Shown piece after piece: positions 50,892 through 60,567 of a DNA stretch of 64,000 nucleotides. Made by a program: the position numbers and the translations under genes. The notes beneath the pieces are model-generated. The model searched no databases. It saw only the letters and a list, made by a program, of their open reading frames with translations, and had not been told where the DNA came from. Positions within the stretch are counted from its first letter, which is position 1. The number at the start of each line of letters is the position of its first letter. Source of the stretch: UBA1431 sp002329665 (GTDB lineage Bacteria; Bacillota; Clostridia; Christensenellales; UBA1431); the NCBI GenBank assembly GCA_040772545.1, contig JAXGXY010000005.1, positions 1 through 64,000 on the forward strand, in the 5' to 3' direction.

Positions 50892-53800
50892 CTATGATCC
50901 GTCCATATATATCTCGCGCGCGTGCGCTTCGTCCCAGCCGACGACCACGTAGTGGCCGATCTTCGTGAACTTCTTCGTCTTAGGGTTCCATTCGATGAGC
51001 ACCCTGTCCATGCCGTAGCCTGCGGCCGGGTTGGCGACATTGTTGTCCGGTCCGACTTTCAGGTAGTATTTGATCCTGCAGTTGTTCCAGTTGACATCAA
51101 GGTTGGGGGCGTACGCGTGGTCGCCCACCGCGTCCGGGTACACGGCGCCGGCCTCGGCCCCGTCGGACATGACCGCGATCTTCTTGATCCACACCTTCGT
51201 ATGGTTCTTGCTGTGCATGGTCATCGCGATCGGTATGTCGGTCGGCAGGATAAACGAGGCCACCTCCAGCGCCGTTTCGGCGATCTCCCCGACCTCGAAG
51301 ACGTCGGTCGGGCTCCAGCTGCTCGAAACGCTGCTGTAGATCCAGTAATCCGGCTCGGTGTTCAGTTCGAGGTAGGTGATGACGCCGTCTTCGGCCATGA
51401 TGTACGTGTCCAGCTCGAACATCCCGTAAATGGCTTCGACTTCGTAATCCGGGTTGAAGAAGGTTCCGGGCATCGACGCGCACACGACCCAGGGCGAGAC
51501 CTTCGCCTCCACGCTGGAGAGCGATTCGCCGGACGTCCCGGACGACGGCTCGAACATGATGTCGCACCGTTCTTCCAGCCCGCGTTCCAGGAACACGCCC
51601 TGGATCGCGTAGAGGCCCTGCCCGCTCGCCTGAATGCCCGCGTCCATCGAAGGGGCGCCGATCGGGACGTCCAGGCTGTAGCTCCCGTCGGCCCCGGTGG
51701 TGGTGGAAACGATTACCGATTTGTCGGGCCGCACGGCGTCGACCTTCATCCCCGAAAGCGGCTTGTCGTCCCGGCCGTACACGCAGCCATAGACGTAGGC
51801 CAGGTTCGTCGCGGGCATCGTTTTTGGTCAGCGAGGACGCCGCATCGAGCGTGACGTGCTCGTCCTTTCGCTCGTACCCGGCCTTGCGGTACTGGATCGT
51901 ATACGGCCCGGCGGGCAGTTTCAGCGTATAGTTTCCGCTTGCGTCCGTCGTTGTCTGATGATCCTTGCCTTTCGCCCGCACGCTCACGCCGGACAGCCCG
52001 CCGCCGCCCGGCGCCGTGACCCGGCCCGTCACCCGCGCCTTGTTGTCGAGGCTGATATAAGCATAGTCCTCCAGGTTGCCTTCGTACAGGGTCTCGTCGT
52101 AGGTCTTGCCCTGGTTGTACCCCGCTTTTTCGGCCACCGCCTCGTACGGGCCGAACGGTACGTTGAAGAACGAGCAGCGGCCGTGCGCGTCGGTCGTCGC
52201 GCTGCAGCTCTTCCCTCCGGCGCTTATGCTTACAGCGGCGCCTTCCACATCGTTCGAGTCCGAATCCCTGACGGTGACGTAGACCCTCCCTTTTTTGGAG
52301 GGGATCAGTACGGAAAGCGGCACCGGCCCGGCCGTGTTGTTGTTTTCGTCGCTCTCCGACACCTGGCTGTCCGGGTCCACCCGCACGGAGAAGTTCAGCG
52401 TGCCTTTCCCCGCCGCCGGGCTCCCGTAGCCGCTCATCCCCGTGATCTGCGCGTCTTGCTGCGTATCGTCGGTCATCTGCGGGACGTCGTAGTCAAGGCT
52501 CACCTTCGCGGCGCCGTACGCAGACAGGTCTACGGTGCTGCTCCCCACCACCGCGCCGTCGATGATGAAGTCCGCCTTCACGCCTTGCACGGGCACCGGG
52601 CCCTTGTTATAGACTACCGCCGTCAGCCTGGCCTTCCCCCCCGAAAAGATATGGTGCGTGCCGGTGGGGGTCGCGGCCGCGTCTCCCGCCGTCAGGTCCG
52701 GGCGGGCGAGCGGCAGCGTGAGCGTCGCGGAATTGTCCGACGCATCGTCCCCGGTAAGCTTGTGGTCAGGGTCGATGGTGACGGTGAACTGCGGGTCGGA
52801 CGTCAGGCCGTCGGGCACCGTCCACATCTCGTACGTCACGTAATATTGTCCCCCGAGGATGGGTTGCATTTGGGTGTTGTTCGGATCGAGCACCTCCCCG
52901 TTCACGGCGAAGGTCCTGTGGCAGTACGCCGATTTGTTAGCCGCATCGTTGTGTATAGCCGCCATGAGCTGTACCTTCTGCCCGGGCACGATCGCCGCCG
53001 GCGAGAACCACAGGGCGCTTTCGTCCACGGACAAACCGGGCGTATCCGAACCTTCCGATGTCACGGGGATCGTGGCCGACGCGAGGTTGTTGCCCTCGTC
53101 CGGCTCGTCGAACAGGTTGGGGGCGTCCACGTATACCTTCACGTCAAGCGGCCCGTCATGGTCCTTTGGCACCCTGTAGACATATCGCACATCGCCCATG
53201 TAGGGCACCGTGCCCGACGGCGGGTCGACCTTCACCGGGTCGGACGGCTCGCCGTTGACCACGAACACCACGCGCAGGGTTTGGGACGTATAGCCGAAGG
53301 TGATGTTGCTGTCGGCGTGAACCCGGCAGCGGATCCCCACGCTCTGGCCGGGAATGATCCGACTGGAGTTCCACGATACATCCTGGTCGTGTAGCGAGTA
53401 TTGGAACCGTTCGACGGGCACTTTCAGGCGTGCGCTTTCGCCGCCCGACAGCACGACACGGCAGTCGAGTTCGTCCGTTCTGTCCCAGGGGACATAGAAA
53501 TACTCGGTCCTGGACGACTCCGAACTGCTGACCGCGTACGGTTTTTCGGCAACCAGGCTGCCGTCGATGTAATAACGGGCGCGCGTACGTCCGCTGCCGC
53601 CGCCCTTGTATTTGATCTTGAGTTTCAGCGAGGTCCCCGGCTTCGCGACGCCTTCGCCGGCGTCGCTGGAAGCCTCGAACGCGGTGATTTCCGCATCGGC
53701 GTACACGGCGCTCTGCGCCGGCTCGTCCCCGCGGACGGCGGTCTGCTTCTGCGCGCTGTCGTTCCCGCCGTTCGCGTCTTCATGCAGTGCGTCGGGCTCC

Positions 53801-54225
53801 ACCCTCGCCTCGAAGACAAGGGGCGTTTGCCCGTCCTCGTCCAGCCCTGCGTACTTGTCCAGCGGGAGCGAGTGGTTCGCGCTGACGGTGGTTTTTCCGG
53901 CGGGTTTTTCCATGTAGAAGGGCACGCAGTCCACCTGCTTCCCGTCCAGCAAAAACCTCACCTTTCCTCCTGCGGCCGTACCGTCCGTGTGCTTGGTGAC
54001 CCTGGCCGTGAGGATCACCTTGCGGCCCGCCTTCACGAAGTTCCGGCTGCCGCCCTGGTTCATGCAGGTAAGGTCCGAATCCGACAGCGAAAAATCGACG
54101 GGCGCCTTGCTCAAAGTGGGGGCCGGCGTGGCGTCCGGCGTGGTCGCGGCCGGCTGCGAGCACCCGTACAGGACCAGTCCCGGCAGCAGGCAGAAAAGAA
54201 GCAGCGCCGCAGCGGTTCGTTTCAT
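50892..54225 (-). pseudogene. Large CARDB-repeat surface lipoprotein gene with one frameshift
   Basis: The gene starts at 54225 after AAGGAGGGATACC with a lipoprotein signal (LLLFCLLPGLVLYG-C). At least four CARDB-like Ig modules follow; typical words are VDPDSQVSESDENNNTAGPV and VDAPNLFDEPDEGNNLASAT. Then come carboxypeptidase-regulatory-like beta modules (VTVRDSDSNDVEGAAVSISA; VTGRVTAPGGGGLSGVSVRA; YVYGCVYGRDDKPLSGMKVD), then about 230 residues unlike known domains. The frame breaks in A5 on the coding strand (51825-51821); with four A the protein reads SLTKTMPATNLAYVYG and reaches the stop at 50892, about 1110 residues. As it stands the frame runs on into Arg/Gly-rich nonsense to 51097. 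It is probably an adhesin-like protein. Confidence 0.8.
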
Positions 54226-54715
54226 GGTATCCCTCCTTACTTGGAAACAGCGGATTGCACCGGCAGGCCCGGGCGTACGGGCCGTTCGGGCGGTCCGGCA
54301 AACCGCGCGCGCACCGTTCGGCCGGCTGCGCACCAGCGGCGGTTCGAGCCCGGGCAGGGTCTTTGACGGGACCCGCTGGGTCCGTTGCCGGGAGTACGGG
54401 TACTGTCAGTGAAGAAATTCAAATGATTGTTAGGTTGAGAGGCTTCCCGCCGTTGAAATGCAGGATACAAAGATGCGTCCGGCGGCTTAGCGGCCCAGGT
54501 TGTGTTACAGCCTTCGTGACCAACTTTATCGTTCGGGTCGGGTACGAAAAAAACCTCGGGTGGGGGTTGGTTGCACGGGCCCGCCGCGTATCGCGAAGCC
54601 CTTCTCCTTTTAAGGTTCCATCATCCTGTCGAGGCCGAATCCCTGAGCTTCTGCCGGGAGATCGCACCCGGGGCTTTAACGGAGTTGTTCGGGCGCGGCG
54701 GGCGCGTTTTGCCGC
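54226..54715. other. Intergenic gap, no gene
   Basis: This 490-nt stretch separates the CARDB gene from the peptidase. Open frames exist on both strands but are Arg/Pro-rich and resemble nothing. GACGGGACCC-GCTG-GGTCCG-type inverted words occur around 54368-54390. No terminator with a T-run is visible. Confidence 0.5.
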
Positions 54716-55915
54716 CTATACCTCGAGGATTCCCCTCTGGCCCCCGGTCAGGCACCTGCCGCCTTCGTCGGCGACGACGTACGTCTCCTCGACGCCGACG
54801 GTCCCCGCCCCCGCAACGCCCGTCTTGGGTTCGAGGGCGACCACCATGCCCTTTTCCAAAGGCGCGTCGAACCCTCTTGCGATCACCGGATACTCGTCCA
54901 CATACAGCCCGATGCCGTGCCCCAGAAACTGCACCCGCCGGTTCCCGTAGCCCATGAAGTTCTCCATCAGTTCCTCGCTGATGCCCGAAACGATGGTGTC
55001 ATAGATTTCCGAGGGTATCGCGCCCGGCCGGAGCATGTCCGCGGTCCGCCTCTGCACGCGCATGCATTCCTCGTGCATCCGCACAGCCTTTTCGTCCGGC
55101 CTGCCCCGGAAGGAGTACACCTGCGTCTTGTCGGTGTGGTAGCCGAAATACCCGAACGCCATGTCCATGAACACGAGATCGCCTTTCTTCAGCAGCCGGT
55201 CGTTGCTGCCCATAAATGGAACCGCGGGGGCCATCCCCCGCATCCCGCCGGGGCCGTCGAAACTGGTGGGGGCCAAAGTGGATTCGCCAAAGCCCATCAT
55301 CCCGATAGGCATCGCGCTCTGGAAGCCCGAAAAACGGATAAGGCCCTGGTGCCCGAGCCGGACCATTTCCCGGTACATGTCGGCCATGAGCTGCGCCTCG
55401 CTCATGCCTTCCCTGAGCAGGCCGGGGACGATCTCGGTGAGTATGGCGTTGTGCCGCTTGCCCGCCTCCTCGAAAAAGCTGAGTTCGTAGTCGCTCTTGA
55501 CGGACCTGAGCCCGGTAACGACCGCGTCGAGCGGGAGGACGTCTGCGAAGCGGAAATACTTTTTGAGCCGCTCCATCATGGCGATCGGGACGCATTCCGT
55601 CTCCACCAACGTATTCCCCAGATCGGGGGACAGCGCCCCGAGGATGTCGCGGTAGCTGCGCATCGGGCGTATGTCCCCGAAGGGGGATTCGGCCACAGCC
55701 CTCTCGTAGCTCCTGCGCACGAAGAGGCATGCGCCGCCGTTTCTCCTTATTACGAGCAGTCCGTCCTGCATGGTGCCCGTGAAATAGTACTGGTTGATCC
55801 GGTTGGCCACCAGCGCGGTATCCCAACCGGGGTCAATGGCGTCAAGCGCTTTATACAGCGCCGCGACGCGCCTGTCCGATTCGTCCTTAATCAGCCTGTG
55901 GTCCATATGCTGCAT
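54716..55915 (-). CDS. M24-family aminopeptidase P-like metallopeptidase
   Basis: The 399-residue protein has an N-terminal creatinase-like domain (NRINQYYFTGTMQDGLLVI) and a pita-bread catalytic domain. The ligands of the dimetal centre are in DLVFMDMAFGYFGYHTDKT (two Asp), GHGIGLYVDEYPVI (His), and LEPKTGVAGAGTVGVEETYV (two Glu). It should remove N-terminal residues before proline or act on a related peptide. The ATG at 55915 has GGAG very close; the ATG at 55906 is an alternative. It is a single-gene unit. Confidence 0.9.
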   Translation of the reverse strand: MQHMDHRLIKDESDRRVAALYKALDAIDPGWDTALVANRINQYYFTGTMQDGLLVIRRNGGACLFVRRSYERAVAESPFGDIRPMRSYRDILGALSPDLGNTLVETECVPIAMMERLKKYFRFADVLPLDAVVTGLRSVKSDYELSFFEEAGKRHNAILTEIVPGLLREGMSEAQLMADMYREMVRLGHQGLIRFSGFQSAMPIGMMGFGESTLAPTSFDGPGGMRGMAPAVPFMGSNDRLLKKGDLVFMDMAFGYFGYHTDKTQVYSFRGRPDEKAVRMHEECMRVQRRTADMLRPGAIPSEIYDTIVSGISEELMENFMGYGNRRVQFLGHGIGLYVDEYPVIARGFDAPLEKGMVVALEPKTGVAGAGTVGVEETYVVADEGGRCLTGGQRGILEV

Positions 55916-56051
55916 TTTCTCCGTTGTCTTTTGTGGGTTCCGCGTTCATTCTATCACAACCTTCCGTGTTAGAAAAGCTTCGGACCGGGGCCCCTTGCCC
56001 GTTTCGTAACCTGTCGTAAGAAAACGAAAGCTTGCCGGGGATTGGAATATA

Positions 56052-56080
56052 TTGCCATAACTTGGAATTTGTTATAGAAT
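56052..56080 (+). promoter_or_regulatory. Candidate promoter of the KaiC-like operon
   Basis: TTGCCA (56052-56057) and TAGAAT (56075-56080) are 17 nt apart, leaving a 5' leader of only about 15 nt before the ATG at 56101. This supports that start rather than the upstream ATG at 56032. Confidence 0.6.
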
Positions 56081-56100
56081 GGTATGCGGGGCGCTGTTCG

Positions 56101-57543
56101 ATGGTGAACGACAAGGCTTTGAAAATGCGAAAGCTTCCCACGGGGATCACGGGGCTGGACGAGATACTGCTGGGTGGGCTTCTGCCCGGCAGTTCATGTT
56201 TGCTCCGGGGCGGGCCCGGCACGGGCAAGACGACGATCGGGGTGCAGTTCCTCGCGAAGGGCGCGAAGTCGGGGGAGCGCGTGCTGTTCATCACGCTCGA
56301 GGAAAACGAGGCTCAGATACGCAAAACCGCGGAAAATTTGGGCCTCGACGTTTCGGGCGTCTCTTTTTTGGACCTCAGCCCGAGCTCGGTTTTTTTTACG
56401 GAGGCGCAGAGTTACGACATCTTCTCCACGGCGGAAGTGGAAAAGGAACCGATCACGCAGCGCATCGTCGAGGAAGTCGGGCGGATAAGGCCCAAACGCG
56501 TCTTCGTAGACCCGCTGACCCAGTTCAGGTACCTTTCGGCGGACAGGTTCCAGTTCCACCGGCAGGTCCTTTCCTTTCTCCGCTTCCTCACCGACAGCGG
56601 CGCCACCGTGATGCTCACCTCGGAGAGCAGCCCGGAAGCGCTGGACAGCGACGTTCAGTTCCTCGTGCACGCGGTGGTTCAGCTCGAAAGCGAACGCGGC
56701 GCACGCTCGCTTTCGGTCATCAAGTACCGCAATTCCGACTTTTTCCCCGGGTCCCACGCCTACAGGCTTTCGGAGCGGGGCGCCGTCGTGTACCCGAGAC
56801 TGGACCCGAAGAAATTCGGCCGTCCTTTCGAAACGAAGGTGCTCTCGACGGGGATACGCGAGATCGACAATCTCCTGGGCGGCGGCATCGAATCCGGCAC
56901 CGTCAGCATGATCTCCGGTCCGCCCGGGGTCGGCAAAACCACGCTGGGCATGCAGATCGCCGCCGCCGGCGCCGCCCGGGGCGAAAAAACCGTCGTCTTC
57001 TCTTTTGAAGAGAAACCGGAGACGATCCTCGCGCGGTGTGACAGCGTAAACATACGGGCCCGGTACAGGGCGGATGCGCTGTCGGTGCACAGCATCGAGC
57101 CCGTGTCCTATATGGCGGAACAGTTTGCGCTGCTGGTGCGCAACATGGTCGAGAAAGAAGGCGTGAAGCTGGTCATGCTGGACAGCGCCAGAGGCTACGG
57201 CATCGCGATGAAAAACGAAAATCCGGACGCTCACCTCTACATGCTGTGCAAATATCTTAGGAACATGGGCGTGACCGTGCTCTTAACGGTCGAACTCAAC
57301 AACATCACGGGGAATTTCAAGGTCACCGAGAACGGGATCAGCTACATTGCGGACAACATCGTATTCTTACGGTATCTGGAAATGCGGGGGGAGATGAAAA
57401 AGGCCATAGGCGTGCTCAAGAAGAGGCGGAGCGACTTCGAAAAGACGCTTCGGGAATTCGAAATCACCTCCGGCGGCCTGAAGATCGGTGAGCCGCTGAC
57501 CAAGCTTCGCGGGATACTCCGCGGGGAACCGCAATGGGTGTGA
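56101..57543 (+). CDS. KaiC-like double-RecA ATPase
   Basis: The 480-residue protein contains two KaiC/RadA-type ATPase domains. The first has Walker A LLRGGPGTGKTTIGVQFL (about 35-52), catalytic LFITLEENEAQIRK and IRPKRVFVDPLTQFRY. The second has MISGPPGVGKTTLGMQIAA (about 270-288), VVFSFEEKPETILARC and VKLVMLDSARGYG. Each domain opens with the KaiC-type TGITGLDEILLGG or TGIREIDNLLGGG. Such proteins are found outside cyanobacteria without KaiA/KaiB and often sit with histidine kinases. It is 3 nt upstream of a receiver-like gene, then a kinase gene. No Kai clock function is implied; energy or redox signalling is possible. Confidence 0.85.
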   Translation: MVNDKALKMRKLPTGITGLDEILLGGLLPGSSCLLRGGPGTGKTTIGVQFLAKGAKSGERVLFITLEENEAQIRKTAENLGLDVSGVSFLDLSPSSVFFTEAQSYDIFSTAEVEKEPITQRIVEEVGRIRPKRVFVDPLTQFRYLSADRFQFHRQVLSFLRFLTDSGATVMLTSESSPEALDSDVQFLVHAVVQLESERGARSLSVIKYRNSDFFPGSHAYRLSERGAVVYPRLDPKKFGRPFETKVLSTGIREIDNLLGGGIESGTVSMISGPPGVGKTTLGMQIAAAGAARGEKTVVFSFEEKPETILARCDSVNIRARYRADALSVHSIEPVSYMAEQFALLVRNMVEKEGVKLVMLDSARGYGIAMKNENPDAHLYMLCKYLRNMGVTVLLTVELNNITGNFKVTENGISYIADNIVFLRYLEMRGEMKKAIGVLKKRRSDFEKTLREFEITSGGLKIGEPLTKLRGILRGEPQWV

Positions 57544-57546
57544 GAT

Positions 57547-57921
57547 ATGAGCAAGCGTTATTGTGTGCTCACGGTCGAATCGGAATCCGGGAACTTCCAG
57601 GTGCTTTCCCGTTTTCTTAAAAAACTGGGCGTCGAGGCGCTCAGGGTGCATTCACTCGACGACATCCGGGCGGCGCTGGATTCGGGCAGGCCGGTGTTTG
57701 CGGCCATCATCGACGTCAGGGGGCAAGGCGCCGAGGTCCAGGATTACTGTAGATTTCTTAACGAAAAAGGCGTCCCGGCGCTCGTCATATTCCCCGGCGA
57801 AAGCTTTAAAGGGTCTCGACCGGGTTACGGGTGCGGCGCGAAATGGGTCTTTAAAAAGCCGGTCATCATGCGGGAACTGGCCGACTGCATCCGCACGTGC
57901 CTGCCCAATGAAGCGCGGTAA
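57547..57921 (+). CDS. Receiver-like domain protein
   Basis: The 124-residue protein has a CheY-like outline: KRYCVLTVESESGNFQVLSR, PVFAAIIDVRGQG with a possible phospho-Asp, PALVIFPGESF and KWVFKKPVIMRELADCI with the conserved Lys. The acidic pair near the N-terminus is replaced by VESES, so phosphorylation is uncertain. It starts 3 nt after the KaiC-like gene and ends 8 nt before the kinase gene. It is likely to be a partner linking the two. Confidence 0.72.
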   Translation: MSKRYCVLTVESESGNFQVLSRFLKKLGVEALRVHSLDDIRAALDSGRPVFAAIIDVRGQGAEVQDYCRFLNEKGVPALVIFPGESFKGSRPGYGCGAKWVFKKPVIMRELADCIRTCLPNEAR

Positions 57922-57929
57922 CAGGGTGC

Positions 57930-59159
57930 ATGGTTTTGGAAACGATACTCGTCGCCCTGGAAAACAGGACAAATTCAAGGTTGATCGCCGATCTGCTCAG
58001 GAAACAGTATTCGATCCACCGTTACATGGGAGAGAAGCGCATCCCGCCCCTGTACGACCTGATCATAACGGACGGGTTCACGCTGTCTTTTTTCAGGGAA
58101 AAGCAAATCCCGCTCAAAAACAGCCAGGACGCTTTGTTCCGTCCCGTGCTCCTCGTCACCCCTAAAAAAGACGTCAACCTCATCACCGGCCAGGTCTGGC
58201 AGGACATCGACGAGGTTATCACGACCCCCATCTCCAAGATGGAACTACTCGTTCGGGTGGAAACGCTCCTTTATTACCGCCGTAAGTCGGTCCGGCTCAA
58301 GGAAAAAAGCGCGCTTCTGGCCCAGGACGTCGGGCGGCTCAGGGACGAGACCGAGATGCTCGTCGATTCGTTCGCCAGCATCTCGCACGAACTGCGCACG
58401 CCGCTGACCGTCATGCTCGCCGGCATCGAGTCCATGACCGCGCAGCTGACGAAAGGAGGGCTCAGTCCCGAGGAATCCCTCCACTCCCTTAAGATCATGA
58501 AGCACAACGGCCTGAGGCTTTTGCGGATCATCACCAACCTTCTGGACATCATTAGGATCGACGCCGGCGGCATGTCGCTGTTTTTGAGGAACCTCGACCT
58601 GAAAGCAACCCTCTCCCGGATCGTAGAGTCCGTCGGGGACTACGCCCGGCTCAAACAGATCGATCTCTCCTTCGCTTCCAACGCCAAACGCAGCGTGATC
58701 GCCGTGGACGAGGACAAGTTCGACCGCATCATGCTCAACCTGCTTTCCAACGCCATAAAATTCACCGGCGCGGGCGGCAGAATCCGGCTTTGCCTGCAGG
58801 ACGGGCGCGACGGCGAAACCGTCGTCATCGCGGTCGAGGACGACGGGCCGGGCATCCCCCTCGATAAGCAGGACAGCATATTCGAACGTTTCAGCCAGGG
58901 GGACGCGGCGTCCAAAATAGGCGCCGGAGGCTGCGGCCTCGGCCTGTCGCTGGTCAAGTCACTCGCCGAACTGCACGGCGGCTGCGTATTTTTGGAGAGC
59001 GCGCCCGGAAAGGGCAGCACGTTCTTCGTCGAACTGCCTGTAAAAACGCTGGCCGCCGGGGCGCCGCAGAGGAAAGGCGCCGGCCTTGAAAGCCAGATCT
59101 ACCTGGAACTGTCCGACTTCCGGCCAAAGGAGGACAATGCGCCCATAACGCCGGAATAA
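57930..59159 (+). CDS. Hybrid sensor histidine kinase with N-terminal receiver-like domain
   Basis: The 409-residue cytosolic kinase has a receiver-like N-terminus (about 1-110: LYDLIITDGFTLSF, VITTPISKMELLVRVETLL), a short coiled coil, a HisKA domain with FASISHELRTPLTV (His about 153), and an HATPase domain with NLLSNAIKFTG (N box), VEDDGPGIPL (G1), IFERFSQGD (F box) and GLGLSLVKSLAELHGG (G2). It has no membrane segment, so it senses an internal signal, possibly the KaiC-like protein encoded two genes upstream. No DNA-binding response regulator is nearby. Confidence 0.9.
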   Translation: MVLETILVALENRTNSRLIADLLRKQYSIHRYMGEKRIPPLYDLIITDGFTLSFFREKQIPLKNSQDALFRPVLLVTPKKDVNLITGQVWQDIDEVITTPISKMELLVRVETLLYYRRKSVRLKEKSALLAQDVGRLRDETEMLVDSFASISHELRTPLTVMLAGIESMTAQLTKGGLSPEESLHSLKIMKHNGLRLLRIITNLLDIIRIDAGGMSLFLRNLDLKATLSRIVESVGDYARLKQIDLSFASNAKRSVIAVDEDKFDRIMLNLLSNAIKFTGAGGRIRLCLQDGRDGETVVIAVEDDGPGIPLDKQDSIFERFSQGDAASKIGAGGCGLGLSLVKSLAELHGGCVFLESAPGKGSTFFVELPVKTLAAGAPQRKGAGLESQIYLELSDFRPKEDNAPITPE

Positions 59160-59172
59160 ACTCATCATCTCC

Positions 59173-59270
59173 CCCGCAAAGCTGCGCTTTGCGGGGTTTG
59201 TTCGGGCGGGGTTCACGGGCGCTGTTCGGGAAAGGCTTTGCGGGTATTTGCTCGGGCGGGGCCTGATGGG
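59173..59270. repeat. Short copy of the dispersed stem-loop repeat
   Basis: CCCCGCAAAG-CTGCG-CTTTGCGGGG is a perfect 10-bp stem, identical to the hairpin at 61577 and 62007, followed by TTGTTCGGGCGGGG-type words. The rest of the 59160-59615 gap has no supported gene. Confidence 0.7.
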
Positions 59271-59615
59271 CGGCAGACTGTACAGACAAGATGCGCCTTC
59301 CCGATAAAAAATCGAACTTCGTTTGCGTTGACACGGTTTTATCGTCACGGCGCGAACCTGCGGCTTGCGCCTATTTTCTTGCGGAATAAGGCAGAGGGAT
59401 TCGCGGTTGTACACTCCTTTGGCGGATTTTACCGGCAACGCCCGGGCGGAAACCGGCGAACGCGAACGATAAGGCGCCGCGCATATTTCGGCCGAATACA
59501 ACCATAATAAGGGCGTGGCCGGCCGGCGATGCAAATGCCTCTTCAGGGCCCGACGAATCCCGTCCCCGGGCGTCGCGGCCGGCCCGGAATCCACTAAGAT
59601 GCGAAGGTGCGCCCC

Positions 59616-59801
59616 ATGCCAAGGAAACCGAAACCCTCCTGCTGCGACGAGACGCAGGACGCGTTCGACAGGAAGTCGCAACTCACGTCGGCGACGGACT
59701 GCACAGGGCTGGTCCCGAGCGGCGTCCAGGACGACTCCCAGTCGGAATCCTACCACGACCTGTACGACATCCACCAGCAAAAACCCCACCGCCATACGTA
59801 A
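59616..59801 (+). CDS. Small Cys-containing protein of unknown function
   Basis: The 61-residue product begins MPRKPKPSCCDETQDAFDRK and continues with TSATDCTGLVPSGVQDDSQS and ESYHDLYDIHQ. GAAGGTG stands 7 nt upstream of the ATG. Its non-random composition, unlike the Arg-rich frames around it, supports a real gene. Acidic and hydrophilic, with three Cys, it may bind metal or be a spore or surface peptide. I cannot name the family. Confidence 0.6.
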   Translation: MPRKPKPSCCDETQDAFDRKSQLTSATDCTGLVPSGVQDDSQSESYHDLYDIHQQKPHRHT

Positions 59802-59968
59802 AGCGTTATCCGTCGGCGCGTACCGCCTACGCGGCATGCTTCCTTTCTCTTCCGCCCGCACCGCCCGTTTGCGGCCAGCGGGCGGTTTTTCTTCCTCTTT
59901 TTTCGTCTGGCGAAGGCTTCCTTGCGAATAGACATGTAGCGGAATCGTATTTTAAAGGGGTGGCCGAA

Positions 59969-60217
59969 ATGGAAGGATACCTGCGCCTTATTAAAAAAAT
60001 CGCCCGCAAACGGCGCGAACTGGACCTTCTATTGGAACGCCTTAAAACGGTCTGTCCGCACCGGCAAATCGAAGAAGACAGTTACGTCGAGGATTACGGG
60101 ACGCAGGAGCGGACGCGGATGGTCGTGTTCCGCTGCGCGGCCTGCGGACGGTACGCGAGAATGACCGGGGAAGAATACGCCGCGTCGGGCGGCAACCCGT
60201 TCAAAACGCCCGGATAA
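59969..60217 (+). CDS. Small protein with coiled coil and zinc-ribbon-like motif
   Basis: The 82-residue product starts with a basic helix (MEGYLRLIKKIARKRRELDL) and then has CPH (about residues 29-31) and FRCAACGRYARMT, where CPH and CxxC could hold one zinc ion. AGGGG stands 8 nt upstream of the ATG at 59969; a GTG at 59960 is a possible alternative start. It precedes Ku by 350 nt on the same strand. The function is unknown; nucleic-acid binding is possible. Confidence 0.65.
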   Translation: MEGYLRLIKKIARKRRELDLLLERLKTVCPHRQIEEDSYVEDYGTQERTRMVVFRCAACGRYARMTGEEYAASGGNPFKTPG

Positions 60218-60567
60218 GCGCGGGGGCCTCAGGCGTCAAACAGCGCGCGGAGCAGGCCGACGCCTCTGCGTATCTCCCCAAGGCAGAGATGCCCGTACCA
60301 GATAAGGGCTTGTCCGTATGCATGTCCTTCACGATGCCGTGATACCCGACGGTCGATCCACCGCCTTCCCGGGGATGATGCCGTTCACCGCGCTCACCCT
60401 TTTTGTTTTGCTGCCCGGGGGAAAAGGCGCGCCTTGCGAAATAGTCCAAAAGACTGCTGGTCGCCGCGGGGATGTCTGCCGCCGGCCGTGCGGCCTCTCC
60501 CGAGCCCCTTCATTATCGGGCCGGGGTTTGGGCAAGCTATGGAAAAACAGCGAAGGGGTTTTTCGCG
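60218..60567. other. Intergenic gap, possible decayed frame on the minus strand
   Basis: No intact gene is supported. On the minus strand near 60232-60320 a frame reads YGQALIWYGHLCLGEIRR and VGLLRALFDA then stops, preceded in another frame by VGYHGIVKDMH. This looks like a protein end with a frameshift, but the family is not recognisable. Confidence 0.3.

Noticed and set aside
51097..51820. C-terminal extension of the CARDB protein in the original frame
   Set aside because: After the A5 tract the frame is Arg/Gly-rich and unlike a protein, whereas the shifted frame continues a beta-domain to a proper stop.
56032..56100. Upstream start for the KaiC-like protein
   Set aside because: It would lie inside the candidate promoter and adds residues not found in the family.
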